Source: Discostella pseudostelligera
Lineage: Eukaryota; Bacillariophyta; Thalassiosirophyceae; Thalassiosirales; Thalassiosiraceae
DNA: 25,553 nucleotides
Assembly: GCA_036940085.1 (NCBI GenBank)
Contig: JALLBK010000132.1
Location: forward strand, 1-25,553
Direction of reading: 5' to 3'
Positions 9,975 through 18,320 of the stretch are shown here, in pieces (positions within the stretch are counted from its first letter, which is position 1; every line of letters starts with the position of its first letter). The translations under genes and the position numbers were made by a program. A model generated the notes under the pieces. That model ran no database searches and was not told the origin of the DNA. It saw nothing but the letters and a program-made list of their open reading frames with translations.

Positions 9975-10392
9975 GATTTGAGTTGATTGTGAACCGAGTG
10001 TCGTTTGCTGTTGCTGTTCATGGTCGCCTTGTCAATCTAGGTAGGGAGAGAGCGATGTTGTAGTAGTAGGAGTAGGAGTCGCCAGCGTTGTCATGGTCAT
10101 GGTCACGTGTCATGTGGTGTTGTTCTCTCTTATTGTGCATCTGCCCTCGCGGAAAAGGGGGACAACCCCCTCTTTTACCTTCATGCCCGGGGAAGGAATA
10201 CTGGAAGCCCTCTCGCCCCCGGCATCGCCCCCAAAAGCGCCCACTTATTAACCCAATAACAAAGAAAAATGAAACTGAAACACTGAAACCATGGCGGCCT
10301 GGCCACTCCTCAGGTACCTCTCATCAAACGGAGCCGACGATGCAATAAATATTGAGTTCAATCAGTTTCATAATTTTCGATTCTAAAGGCAC
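9975..10392. promoter_or_regulatory. Divergent intergenic region
   Basis: This is the promoter space between the transporter (-) and the Gln-rich protein (+). A CACGTG lies at 10104-10109. An imperfect hairpin sits at 10153-10176, with a G5/C5 stem flanked by A and T runs. The short open frame at 10088-10348 has no coding features. Confidence 0.3.
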
Positions 10393-11154
10393 ATGAGCAT
10401 GACGCTTCAAACAGCAGATGGAGGGCAGCAACAGCAATGCCCTCCGGCACCACCGTCCTCGCCTGCGGAAAATCAACAACGCATTGCCGACGATGGTTCT
10501 CCTTCCCAATACCAACAACAACATCAACATTTCAATCATCCGCTACCCCAACAACAAATCGCCAACCTACTCCAATTCGCTCAAACATCGTACACTACCA
10601 ATCCCACTGATGCGCTCTCAGCACTCATGGATGCCTTGACTTTATCGACTGGTACGAATGTTGCGGCATTGCATGCCATGGATCGGATACGTTCGGAATT
10701 GGGCAATGTTGTAGCAGAGTGTGTTGTGGCGGGGAGTAGTAGGAGTAGTAGAAATGGTTGTAGCGCCAATGGAACATCGTTTCATTGCACTACTACTCAG
10801 ACGATGGAGCAGTTTTCAATGCGTCATCAAGTGGATACTAATCAACAACAGCAACAATTACCACAACATGAATCTTCTTCGCTAGCATCACCATTATCTA
10901 CCATAGAAATGACCCAACGAGCAATGACAATAGTCCAAGAAATGCTCAATGACACATCGACAATATTGTATGCACAGGGTCGACAATATTTATTGCAACA
11001 GGCAATGGAGGATGGGTCGAGTATAGTGTGTTCCAATTGTGGAGATATGATATCGAGAGAACGCTGGAGGCAGCATGCGGAATATTGGTGTCGTGGATTA
11101 GTCACCGAGGAGTGTTACGCGGAGGAGGAAGAGGAAGAGGGTATGGAGTTGTGA
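10393..11154 (+). CDS. Gln-rich protein with C-terminal C2HC zinc finger, unknown function
   Basis: A single-exon ORF of 253 residues; I do not recognise the gene. Residues 12-60 and 147-160 are Gln/Pro-rich and probably disordered. Residues 61-110 look helical (IANLLQFAQTSY, DALSALMDAL, ALHAMDRIRSELGNVVAE), as do 172-205. The only metal site is near the end: CSNCGDMISRERWRQHAEYWC, with C213, C216, H228 and C233 spaced like a C2HC/C2H2 finger. The tail is acidic (EEEEEE). Gln-rich stretches plus one finger suggest a nuclear or RNA-associated role, which is inference. It converges on the HMG/histone-fold gene with 128 bp between stops. Confidence 0.72.
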   Translation: MSMTLQTADGGQQQQCPPAPPSSPAENQQRIADDGSPSQYQQQHQHFNHPLPQQQIANLLQFAQTSYTTNPTDALSALMDALTLSTGTNVAALHAMDRIRSELGNVVAECVVAGSSRSSRNGCSANGTSFHCTTTQTMEQFSMRHQVDTNQQQQQLPQHESSSLASPLSTIEMTQRAMTIVQEMLNDTSTILYAQGRQYLLQQAMEDGSSIVCSNCGDMISRERWRQHAEYWCRGLVTEECYAEEEEEEGMEL

Positions 11155-11282
11155 TTTATTGATTAGGGTTGTATCGTTTTGTCTCGGACCTAAAAATACT
11201 GCTATTTCGATCTATATACTGAATGCATTTTTTCCTTCCCATCCACATTCAGCAACAATTAAGCCCTACTTCTTTTCGATGT

Positions 11283-12401
11283 TTAATTTCGGACCTTGCC
11301 GAAGTATGAATCCAATGTATTCATTTTTGTTTCAGTTCCGCCTTCCTCCTCCGTTGCACCACCACCACCCTTTGCAGCACCCTTTCCATTTTCCTTCTCC
11401 TTCGCATTCATCTCTTCCACCTGTGCCTTTCGTAAATCAATCAAATCCGATCGTAGAAACATGAAAGCCTCCTTCACCGAACACACCTCGACCACATCCT
11501 CGGGCAGTAATTTTCGTCGATTTTGCATCTGTGCCATAATCACACACTCTTTGGCCAATTTCGTAGTAAACAATTCCGTTGCTTTGGTAATGAGGATTGC
11601 CGATTCTTTTGATATACCCTTGACATCTGGATCGAGTTTGCATATTTTACGAATCCGTGCCACGGGGAAGAGGAGGGCATCGTCATCGTTATTTTCTCCA
11701 CCACCAGCAGCATTCCCATCGGCATTACTACCATTTTCGGGCCAAAGTCCTGCATCAACAAGACGTTTCATATCACGAGATACACGCTCACGTTCTACTG
11801 CTGCCTTGGTTTCGTACACTTCTTTATCAGTGGGGGTAAGGCTTGACCAAAGTTGACCAATGGCCTTGGCGATGGTGGCAACTCCTTCACCTGGGTGCTG
11901 CAGAAACATATACAACATGTGTAAAATATTTGAGGTAAATGATAGAGTGGTGCAATAACGTTTCATAGGAGAGAAGATTTCATTTACCTGTTGCTTCACC
12001 TCGTCCCTCTTCTCATCGGCAAATATAAAGTATGCCGTCCTTGCTCGCTTCAATGGAAGCGTAGGGAGGGGTTCCTCGTTCTCATCAACGTCATCTTTGG
12101 ATCGTTTTCTACTCTCCGATGAAGTAGTTTCATTTGCCTTTGGAGGTGCATCATTATTTGTACCCTGTCCATCTGTAGGAGTAGTGTCATTGGTGTCTTC
12201 GTCATTGTCCACATCCTTCCTGGTGGACACATCTACTTGGTCTGTGGCGGAAGCGGTACCGTTAGCGGCGGCGGCAGCATCCTGTGCGTCATTGTCGTCT
12301 CTCCCGCCGACATCCTCACTTTCGATATTGTCTACTACCGCATCGGGAGCAGGGATGATCGTAGAATCATTGTCGGGGGCGGTGGATTCGTCCTCCATCA
12401 T
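11283..12401 (-). CDS. HMG-box / NF-YC-Dpb3-type histone-fold fusion protein with PIP-box-like tail
   Basis: Exons are 12401-11988 and 11897-11283, with a 90-nt intron (11898-11987, GTAAAT to CTGCAG, phase 0), giving 342 residues. Residues 1-112 are acidic and disordered, with a basic RKRSK patch near 98-102. An HMG box spans about 115-185 (LPLKRARTAYFIFADEKRDE, then IGQLWSSLTPTDKEVY); the intron splits it between helices 1 and 2. A histone fold of the NF-YC/Dpb3/POLE4/CHRAC class spans 212-295 (LLFPVARIRKICKLDPDV, ISKESAILITKATELF, RKLLPEDVVEV). The last 13 residues hold MNTLDSYF, fitting a PCNA-binding PIP box except for Met in place of Gln. Together these suggest a replication- or remodelling-linked chromatin factor. 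The intron has no stop, so retention would insert 30 residues into the HMG box. E2F-like sites lie upstream. Confidence 0.9.
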   Translation of the reverse strand: MMEDESTAPDNDSTIIPAPDAVVDNIESEDVGGRDDNDAQDAAAAANGTASATDQVDVSTRKDVDNDEDTNDTTPTDGQGTNNDAPPKANETTSSESRKRSKDDVDENEEPLPTLPLKRARTAYFIFADEKRDEVKQQVNEIFSPMKRYCTTLSFTSNILHMLYMFLQHPGEGVATIAKAIGQLWSSLTPTDKEVYETKAAVERERVSRDMKRLVDAGLWPENGSNADGNAAGGGENNDDDALLFPVARIRKICKLDPDVKGISKESAILITKATELFTTKLAKECVIMAQMQNRRKLLPEDVVEVCSVKEAFMFLRSDLIDLRKAQVEEMNAKEKENGKGAAKGGGGATEEEGGTETKMNTLDSYFGKVRN

Positions 12402-12560
12402 GGCATGGTCGACGTCTTAGGTCTTTGTCGGCTGTCGGCTGTCGGCTGTCGGTGTTGTGCACGTGACACGTCGTGGTCTCGATTTGGCGGGAGAGGTCAA
12501 AGCACTTACACGTGGCAGTCAATTTGGCGGGAGGGGACGGTCTCAATGATGCTTAAAGTT
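12402..12560 (-). promoter_or_regulatory. Promoter of the HMG/histone-fold gene with paired E2F-like sites
   Basis: ATTTGGCGGGAG occurs exactly twice, at 12482-12493 and 12522-12533, 40 bp apart, 80-130 bp upstream of the ATG at 12401. Between them is ACACGTGGCAG (core 12509-12514), and another CACGTG lies at 12460-12465. A 7-bp tandem repeat, TGTCGGC three times plus TGTCGGT, fills 12426-12453. Just before the start is a two-codon upstream ORF (ATG at 12406, stop 12400-12398). Confidence 0.5.
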
Positions 12561-13209
12561 ACTGTTACACAGCAAGAACAGTACTGCTTGTCGTTTGTCG
12601 TGTCCCTCATGACGAATCGATAATCGATGCAATGGTCAAATGATATGGTAAATAATGGTAATGATAGATTTACTTTTACTCAAGAGATGGAGTGTAATCA
12701 GATTGTCGGTGAATTGTAGATAGTGTTCTTGCCGTGATGGGTGTGGGTAGGTCCGTAGTGGAAGCAAGCTAATGGAGAATACATGCAGGTGAAATGTTGT
12801 TGCAAGAGACATTAGAGATAAGAGATTAGAGTTTGATCGATTGTCGGGGAGGTGAGAAACGAAAGAAGACTCGAGTAGAAAAACGTGAGGGTTCAATAAG
12901 ATGCGGTTGAAAAGCAAAAACAAGACGTTTCATTTTAGAGTGACGAACCCAGGATATTATCGATCAAGGACTTGAGGTAGACATTGAAACCTGAGCATGA
13001 TGATGTTATGTAACACGTCGCGAGTTCTTTTACAATCGATGTGAGATCTTCTTCTGTCATTGCCATCAGTCGAGGATAAAACGAGGTTAAAACGACTATG
13101 ATAGTTCAATAATGCGTAGAAACACTTTCACCTTCTCGATACTCTCTCTCACGACCTTCCCCATAATCTTCCTTCCACAAAGAGATTGTAATATGTATGC
13201 TGTGCCTCC
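12561..13209. other. Intergenic, 3' flank of SF1
   Basis: About 650 bp between the E2F-like sites and the SF1 stop. I see only AT-rich sequence and a non-conserved open frame at 12636-12923. Nothing supports a gene. Confidence 0.4.
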
Positions 13210-15840
13210 TCAATCCCCAGACGAGGATTCCCACCAATTAAATCCACCCGCACCACCCGTCGCATCGGCACCATAATTTGTTCCATAGTAGCTATTGGGA
13301 TCCCATCCCGCAGTTTCGCCGGTACCTCTTGCTCCAGCGGATGATGAATTCCATTGATGCTGCTGCGGATACTGCTGCTGCGGTGGCATGACTCCATAGG
13401 CAGGTGGTGGTAGTGGCTGTCCATAGGGAGGTGGCAGCATTGGAATTGATGACTGTTGTTGCTGTGGGTACCACATATTGGGTTGTCCAGGTGGATTTTG
13501 ATATTGATAAGGATCGTAGGGCGGAGGTTGGGCAGGATATGGCTGTGAAGAATGAGGCGGCAGCGGTGGAGGTGGCATGGATAATCCCATAGGAGGCAAA
13601 CCAGCAGGAGGTGGAGGAAGGCCAGAAAGAGATGGAGGTGGTCCTGCAGGAGGTGGTGGCAGAGGTAAAACTCCCGACGGTGGTGGTGGAGGCGGTGGCA
13701 ATCCGATGGGTAGAACACCAGCATAAGGTGGTGGAGGAGGAACGGAAGGAGTAATGATATCAATGCCCATTTTCGTCCCTTCTGCATCTCTCACTACCGT
13801 TGCATCCGCCGGTGGAACGCCATTCACCGCCAACCTTCCATCGTCGGGAGTGGATGCAACGTCTGCACCTCCCGCGCTGTCAATGCCAGGTGCAACAACC
13901 TTCGTAGCGCTAATGGTAGTCACGGCACTAATGGTAGTGACGAATGAATTGCCCCCATCCATCGTTGGGACCGCCGCGGTGGCAGCAGCAGACTGCGACG
14001 CCTCACTTTCCCCATTTTCACCAACCACCACGACCCTCGCGGGTTGAATAACGGTCAAGAATGAACTCCCCCCGATGGCGGAGGAGGATGACGTACTAGT
14101 AGTTGCCACACCACCACTGCTTAGCCCAAGGCCAGCATCTTCACTTTTGGTGAGATTGGTAGCAAGAGCCGTCGTACCATCCAACTCGGCCATGAACGCT
14201 GAATAATCTGAATCCAACTCCATTTTCGCCTTGGCAGCATTCTCTTCTCCACCTACGCCTACTCCTCCCGCACCACCCGCCGCTCCATTCCGTGCCAACA
14301 CACAATCCCGTGTAGGATGACTCGTATCCCCACACAATGCACACTTTACCACAATCTTACTCTTTCCCATGGCCGCCAAGGTAAATCGTTTCGGACATTC
14401 GTAATCCTTATGCCCTTTTTCACCACAGACATGACACCATTCCTCATCTTTCAATGTGCCATTCAATAATGCCAATTCACGCAATTGAGCCTGTTTGTGG
14501 ATATTCTTTTCATCATCAATAACGACTAGCATGGATTCGACCATTTCGGCTGCCGCATCAATGGAGGCTTGATCCTCCCCCGTAATAAGTACATGGAGGG
14601 GTTCATCATCCCCATCCATGGGCTGTCCACCATTCCGTCGTCCTTTCGCACCCTCCTTCACACTCCCCTTCCCACGGATAGCAATTTTACATCCCGTCTT
14701 ATTCTCCATCTCTTTTTGAGTTTTGCCACGTGGTCCAATGATTAATCCGATGAAATTATAGGTGGGATATTCCTCTATCGGGATGGAAATCTTACGATAA
14801 CGTTTGCGTTTCGAGATGAAGCCAGGTGGACGCATGGAGGGGATTAATTCCATAATGCGTTCGAGACAATTCGATCGTTCTTCGGTGTAAGTCTCTCGCC
14901 AACGATTGGCACGTGTGTTTTTACGTGTCCCATCCGGTCCGTAGACGGGTGGGGGGGAGGGACTGCGATCAGGATGACCACGAGGTAAGGAGTCAATGCG
15001 CGCAGCTTCGGCTTCGAGATTTGTAAGTCGAGCATTGGCCTTGCGTAATCGAGATTGGAGGTCGGAGAGCTCCGCGCGATGGTGTTCGGGAACGTTGGCT
15101 GCCGAGGGAGGGTTGTTGGGTGTGAGTGCCGAGAGGCCAAGTGCGGCCATGACAGGGTCGGCTGCGACGGCGGTGGTTGTGGCTGTGGTAGTTGCCAGTT
15201 GTTGGGGTGGTTCATCGCGTGCCCATCGTGATCGTCGAGTAGACCTCTCACCACCAGCAGCTTGTTGTTGCTCGCTATCTCCCTCTTCGGCAGTGCCCCA
15301 GCGCTTCCTGCGCCGTCCTCTGGCCTCACCCGATGCCGATGCCGCCGACGATGCTGTTGCCCTTGCCCCCTCTTCCAAATTATTTGAATTCTTCTCAACA
15401 AATTTATTTCCATTATCCAAAAATATCAAATATTCTTTCCGAACCTCCTTCCATCCCTCCCACTTTATCAAATCTTGCCAAAATAATGGAAAGGATGTTC
15501 CATGTTTTGATTGGAGAATGGAGAGGTGATGGGTGTGGGCGGGATCATTGTACCATGATTTCATTTTAATGTGATCGGATTTCATGGTTGCCAAGAGCTC
15601 GGATGCTTCTTCGGCGGCTTGGCCGCTGACAATGATGGGGGTGGTGTCATTGGTGCTGTTGCCGGCGGCGGCGGTAGTGGTGTTGTTGGAGGTCGTCATG
15701 GTGAGGGTTCCAGCGGCGTCGCCATCGATCGGTGATCGGTAGCGGGCGGCGGTGGCGGCGGAAATGGAAAGTCCCAGAAGAAGAAGTGCAGCTGAGGTTG
15801 AAATTATTGAAATCGAAGATGATCTTTTTCTTCCCGCCAT
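13210..15840 (-). CDS. SF1: Splicing factor 1 / branchpoint-binding protein, with unusual N-terminal extension
   Basis: A single ORF of 876 residues. SF1 binds the intron branch-point sequence in the early spliceosome, alongside U2AF. From residue 176 the layout is standard: two U2AF-ligand-like motifs (RRRKRW 176-181 and TRRSRW 201-206), a coiled region (about 255-283), SPSP at 293-296, the KH domain (about 352-440, with GPRG at 369-372 and IRGKGSVKEG), the QUA2 helix QLRELALLNGT (452-462), two zinc knuckles (C469-C472-H477-C482 and C500-C503-H508-C513), DSDYSAFMAELDGT, and a Pro-rich tail with P5-P9 runs. Residues 1-150 are odd: a signal-peptide-like core (ALLLLGLSISAATA) and a Trp-rich block (about 86-150). 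Internal ATGs at residues 48 and 86 are alternative starts. It shares a 260-bp divergent promoter with the next gene. Confidence 0.93.
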   Translation of the reverse strand: MAGRKRSSSISIISTSAALLLLGLSISAATAARYRSPIDGDAAGTLTMTTSNNTTTAAAGNSTNDTTPIIVSGQAAEEASELLATMKSDHIKMKSWYNDPAHTHHLSILQSKHGTSFPLFWQDLIKWEGWKEVRKEYLIFLDNGNKFVEKNSNNLEEGARATASSAASASGEARGRRRKRWGTAEEGDSEQQQAAGGERSTRRSRWARDEPPQQLATTTATTTAVAADPVMAALGLSALTPNNPPSAANVPEHHRAELSDLQSRLRKANARLTNLEAEAARIDSLPRGHPDRSPSPPPVYGPDGTRKNTRANRWRETYTEERSNCLERIMELIPSMRPPGFISKRKRYRKISIPIEEYPTYNFIGLIIGPRGKTQKEMENKTGCKIAIRGKGSVKEGAKGRRNGGQPMDGDDEPLHVLITGEDQASIDAAAEMVESMLVVIDDEKNIHKQAQLRELALLNGTLKDEEWCHVCGEKGHKDYECPKRFTLAAMGKSKIVVKCALCGDTSHPTRDCVLARNGAAGGAGGVGVGGEENAAKAKMELDSDYSAFMAELDGTTALATNLTKSEDAGLGLSSGGVATTSTSSSSAIGGSSFLTVIQPARVVVVGENGESEASQSAAATAAVPTMDGGNSFVTTISAVTTISATKVVAPGIDSAGGADVASTPDDGRLAVNGVPPADATVVRDAEGTKMGIDIITPSVPPPPPYAGVLPIGLPPPPPPPSGVLPLPPPPAGPPPSLSGLPPPPAGLPPMGLSMPPPPLPPHSSQPYPAQPPPYDPYQYQNPPGQPNMWYPQQQQSSIPMLPPPYGQPLPPPAYGVMPPQQQYPQQHQWNSSSAGARGTGETAGWDPNSYYGTNYGADATGGAGGFNWWESSSGD

Positions 15841-16100
15841 TTTCGGACAAAGATACTTAGGGAAATTTGAAATTAAAATTTGAAATTGAAAAATATACTT
15901 AAGTTCACTTTGAAATTAAATTTTGAAATTGAAAAAGATACTTAACAAAAAATTGAATACTCAAACATAGCAATGTGAGCACGAGACGTGAGCGATCACA
16001 GTTCACTTCGAATTCCGACACCGATACCGATCGATACCCTTACCTATTCTTTATTGCCCTCGACACCGATCATCTTCATCAAAGAAGTGTGGAAAGGATC
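15841..16100. promoter_or_regulatory. Divergent SF1 / UBA-like gene promoter with 37-bp repeats
   Basis: Two direct 37-bp AT-rich repeats (15866-15902 and 15909-15945) match at 35 of 37 positions with a period of 43. Each ends in ATACTTA, and a third ATACTTA lies at 15853-15859, so the heptamer recurs at near-43-bp spacing three times. An ATGTGA start-stop lies at 15973-15978 upstream of the rightward gene. Confidence 0.55.
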
Positions 16101-17387
16101 ATGGTGCTCAATATCAATAATCGTTCTCCCCATAATTTGAGCAGCAGCAGCAGCTCCTCTGCCACGGACTGCGACGATGACGATGATAATTGGGAGATGG
16201 TCGATGATGTACATGACGTCGTCGGCGGCGGCGATGATGGTCAACATCCACTTCAACATCAAGAGGATGATACTCATGACCTTGAACTTGAGGTAGAGAG
16301 CACTGAGGATCGGGAACAACGAGTGGAGCAGGGTAGGGATAATAATGAGGATGATGATGCTGCGTCGATTGCTGTTGGGAGTGCAGTCTCATCCATCACG
16401 GGAGAATGTCATGCTACCGTCAGTGATGTTGGCGATGACGACGACGACGACGATGGCGTGGGGAAGCTGAGGGGTGGATTGGATATGGGGGCAAAAACTT
16501 CGAATGTCACAACTGAAACAGCCGAGGAGAGGGCAGAGGAGTACGACGAAAATATCCTTCGCATAATTGAACAACTCGCGAACATGGGGTTTGCCATGGA
16601 ACAGATTTTGAAGGCTATTCGAGAATTGCGCAACGTGGGCGGTGGTGGGGCAGCAAATGAAATTGAGGCGGATTCCATAATTGGTACGATGCTTGGGGAA
16701 GAACCTGCTACTGCCACAACAGGCAACAACGACGAGGGCAGCAATTACCAGCCCACACATCCCCTCCAACTTCCAATCGAATGCACACTCGAGTACCTTA
16801 ATTCCACGATGCAGGAAATTAAAGATCAGCATCAGGAATTGCGTCATCGTGCCAAGAATTGCGTGGAAAATGTCAGTCGATCTGCACGGGATATATGGAC
16901 CAATGTTTTGAAGGAGAAGGATGATGCCCTACAGATGTTGCGTCGACGATCCAATAATAACAGCAACAACAATCGTCACTGTGCTCCTACTTATGTTAAT
17001 ACCACTTCCGACGGTGATCACGAACCTTCATCCGCTTCTTCCAACCAACAAACTCGATATGCAGCCACTCCACCACCACCATCGGCAGCAACCACAACCA
17101 GAACAACCATCCTCGAATCCATCCGACGTGCCAATGATGAACATCATCTCGCCGAGAAATTTGCCGCCATTGCCGTAGTCGGGAGCGCAACTCTATTAGC
17201 CTTGGGACATCCCCGTGCTTCTTTGGGTGCTGTGGCGGTAGCTGGGGCGAGTTTGGCAGTGGGAGAGGGTATGGTACGACAGCAGCAGCAACGTGATGAT
17301 GAGGAGATGCATTTTCATCATCACTCCTCGACTTCGTCGACAATGCGGGATTATGGTCTGGCGAGGGAGGATTTGCATCTTGATTAG
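16101..17387 (+). CDS. Acidic protein with UBA-like segment and C-terminal hydrophobic segment, unknown function
   Basis: The first in-frame ATG is at 16101, giving 428 residues; the open frame begins earlier but without ATG. I do not recognise a named gene. Residues 1-145 are low-complexity and acidic with Asp runs. Residues about 145-178 (ENILRIIEQLANMGFAMEQI, with MGF at 162-164) look like a UBA-type three-helix ubiquitin-binding fold. A helical, coiled-coil-prone part follows (STMQEIKDQHQELRHRAKN and onward). Residues 354-392 are hydrophobic with small residues every three to four positions (AVVGSATLLALG, SLGAVAVAGASLAVGEG), like a glycine-zipper membrane segment or hairpin. The tail is His/Ser-rich. 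A membrane-anchored ubiquitin-binding adaptor is one reading; that is inference. Confidence 0.72.
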   Translation: MVLNINNRSPHNLSSSSSSSATDCDDDDDNWEMVDDVHDVVGGGDDGQHPLQHQEDDTHDLELEVESTEDREQRVEQGRDNNEDDDAASIAVGSAVSSITGECHATVSDVGDDDDDDDGVGKLRGGLDMGAKTSNVTTETAEERAEEYDENILRIIEQLANMGFAMEQILKAIRELRNVGGGGAANEIEADSIIGTMLGEEPATATTGNNDEGSNYQPTHPLQLPIECTLEYLNSTMQEIKDQHQELRHRAKNCVENVSRSARDIWTNVLKEKDDALQMLRRRSNNNSNNNRHCAPTYVNTTSDGDHEPSSASSNQQTRYAATPPPPSAATTTRTTILESIRRANDEHHLAEKFAAIAVVGSATLLALGHPRASLGAVAVAGASLAVGEGMVRQQQQRDDEEMHFHHHSSTSSTMRDYGLAREDLHLD

Positions 17388-17777
17388 AGAGAGTGATTGA
17401 ATGTTCGAGTGATGTAGAAGATTTGTGTGAGAACGAGCGGTGTGATGTAGAAGACTTATGAGAGACGAGAGATTTGAGTATGTAATGGACTGTATTGATG
17501 ACATCTATGAATGCGATACGACGATAATTCTAGACATGTACCATATTAGTTTGTAGAATAATTTGCATATCTGCTTTTGGGGTGCTGCCACTCCTTCTTC
17601 CCTATCTAATAGTGGTCCATCGAACAGTACATTTGTTGACAGGAAGACAGTGTAATTTGAAGCTCGCCATTCATCGGCCGTTTGTTTCATGATACATTAT
17701 TGCTACTATTTACATTAACTATATGGCAAAAGATGCATACTACAATACGGCTAATCCGTCTCCTATCGATGTATTGT
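17388..17777. repeat. Convergent 3' intergenic region with 33-bp imperfect tandem repeat
   Basis: GTGATGTAGAAGA occurs at 17409-17421 and 17442-17454, the conserved core of an approximately 33-bp imperfect duplication. The rest holds 3' flanks of two convergent genes. A 61-codon minus-strand frame at 17505-17690 has no recognisable features. Confidence 0.4.
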
Positions 17778-18320
17778 TCATTCCTCTGCGTCATCATCAT
17801 CATCAAACACCAAAAACGGATGCACCTCACATGAAATCCTTGTCTTTCTCTTGTGTTGACCACAAAATAATGGATGTGCCTCGAAGGATATTCTTGTGGT
17901 TCGTTTTTGACCAACCTTCTCTCCATCATCATACTCATCTTCGTCGTCACGACACAGTGTCGGAGTAGTCGGAGTAGTGGGGGTAGTCTTAGTGGCGTCG
18001 TTGACCATCATCTTCCTCGATGATGTTGATGTTGTTGCTGACTGGCGTATCGAGGACATGTCGATTGTCAATTTGGGAATTTGACGGATGATTTCACTGT
18101 CAGAACGGAAATGGATAGGTCGACGACCACGGATACTATCATCTTTTTCATCATCTTCTTCGGAGGAAGCGGAGGCGGAGGTGTTGGAGGGACGGAAGAT
18201 CAGATCGTTGATGCGGACACTCTGATTCTGGACAAACATCGTCGGCGTCGGCGTCGGGGTGTCGAGGACATCCGCCGAGCAGGAGATGCGAACAGGATCT
18301 TCATTCAGTAGCAGAGCCAT
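17778..18320 (-). CDS. Small acidic protein with duplicated RIS(F/C)-E-HP motif, unknown function
   Basis: A single ORF of 180 residues; I do not recognise it. It has Thr-Pro-rich and Ser/acidic disordered stretches (for example 111-122). A motif is duplicated near the C-terminus: TRISFEAHPLF (142-152) and TRISCEVHPFL (160-170), 18 residues apart, each preceded by basic residues; VRISCSADVLD (10-20) is a weaker third copy. R143-I-S-F146 fits the RVxF docking motif for protein phosphatase 1. The protein ends FDDDDDAEE. Compositional bias makes a spurious ORF possible, but the repeated motif argues for a real gene. Confidence 0.55.
   Translation of the reverse strand: MALLLNEDPVRISCSADVLDTPTPTPTMFVQNQSVRINDLIFRPSNTSASASSEEDDEKDDSIRGRRPIHFRSDSEIIRQIPKLTIDMSSIRQSATTSTSSRKMMVNDATKTTPTTPTTPTLCRDDEDEYDDGEKVGQKRTTRISFEAHPLFCGQHKRKTRISCEVHPFLVFDDDDDAEE

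Noticed and set aside
10104..10109. Single CACGTG as evidence of specific regulation
   Set aside because: About six CACGTG hexamers are expected by chance in 25 kb; only the extended 13-bp form is notable.
10153..10176. G5/C5 hairpin with A and T runs as a bacterial-type terminator
   Set aside because: The context is eukaryotic and lies between divergent genes; the stem is imperfect.
11296..11856. 186-codon plus-strand frame opposite the HMG/histone-fold gene
   Set aside because: It is low-complexity and antisense to recognised domains.
13149..15529. Long open frames overlapping SF1 in other frames (13149-13787, 14844-15413, 14996-15529)
   Set aside because: They are biased Pro/His/Arg or Ala/Ser compositions without domains and lie over the well-supported SF1 frame.
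15975..16100. N-terminal extension of the UBA-like protein
   Set aside because: The frame opens with GTG, not ATG; the first ATG is at 16101.
16389..16847. 152-codon minus-strand frame opposite the UBA-like gene
   Set aside because: No domain is visible; the opposite strand has a better coding case.
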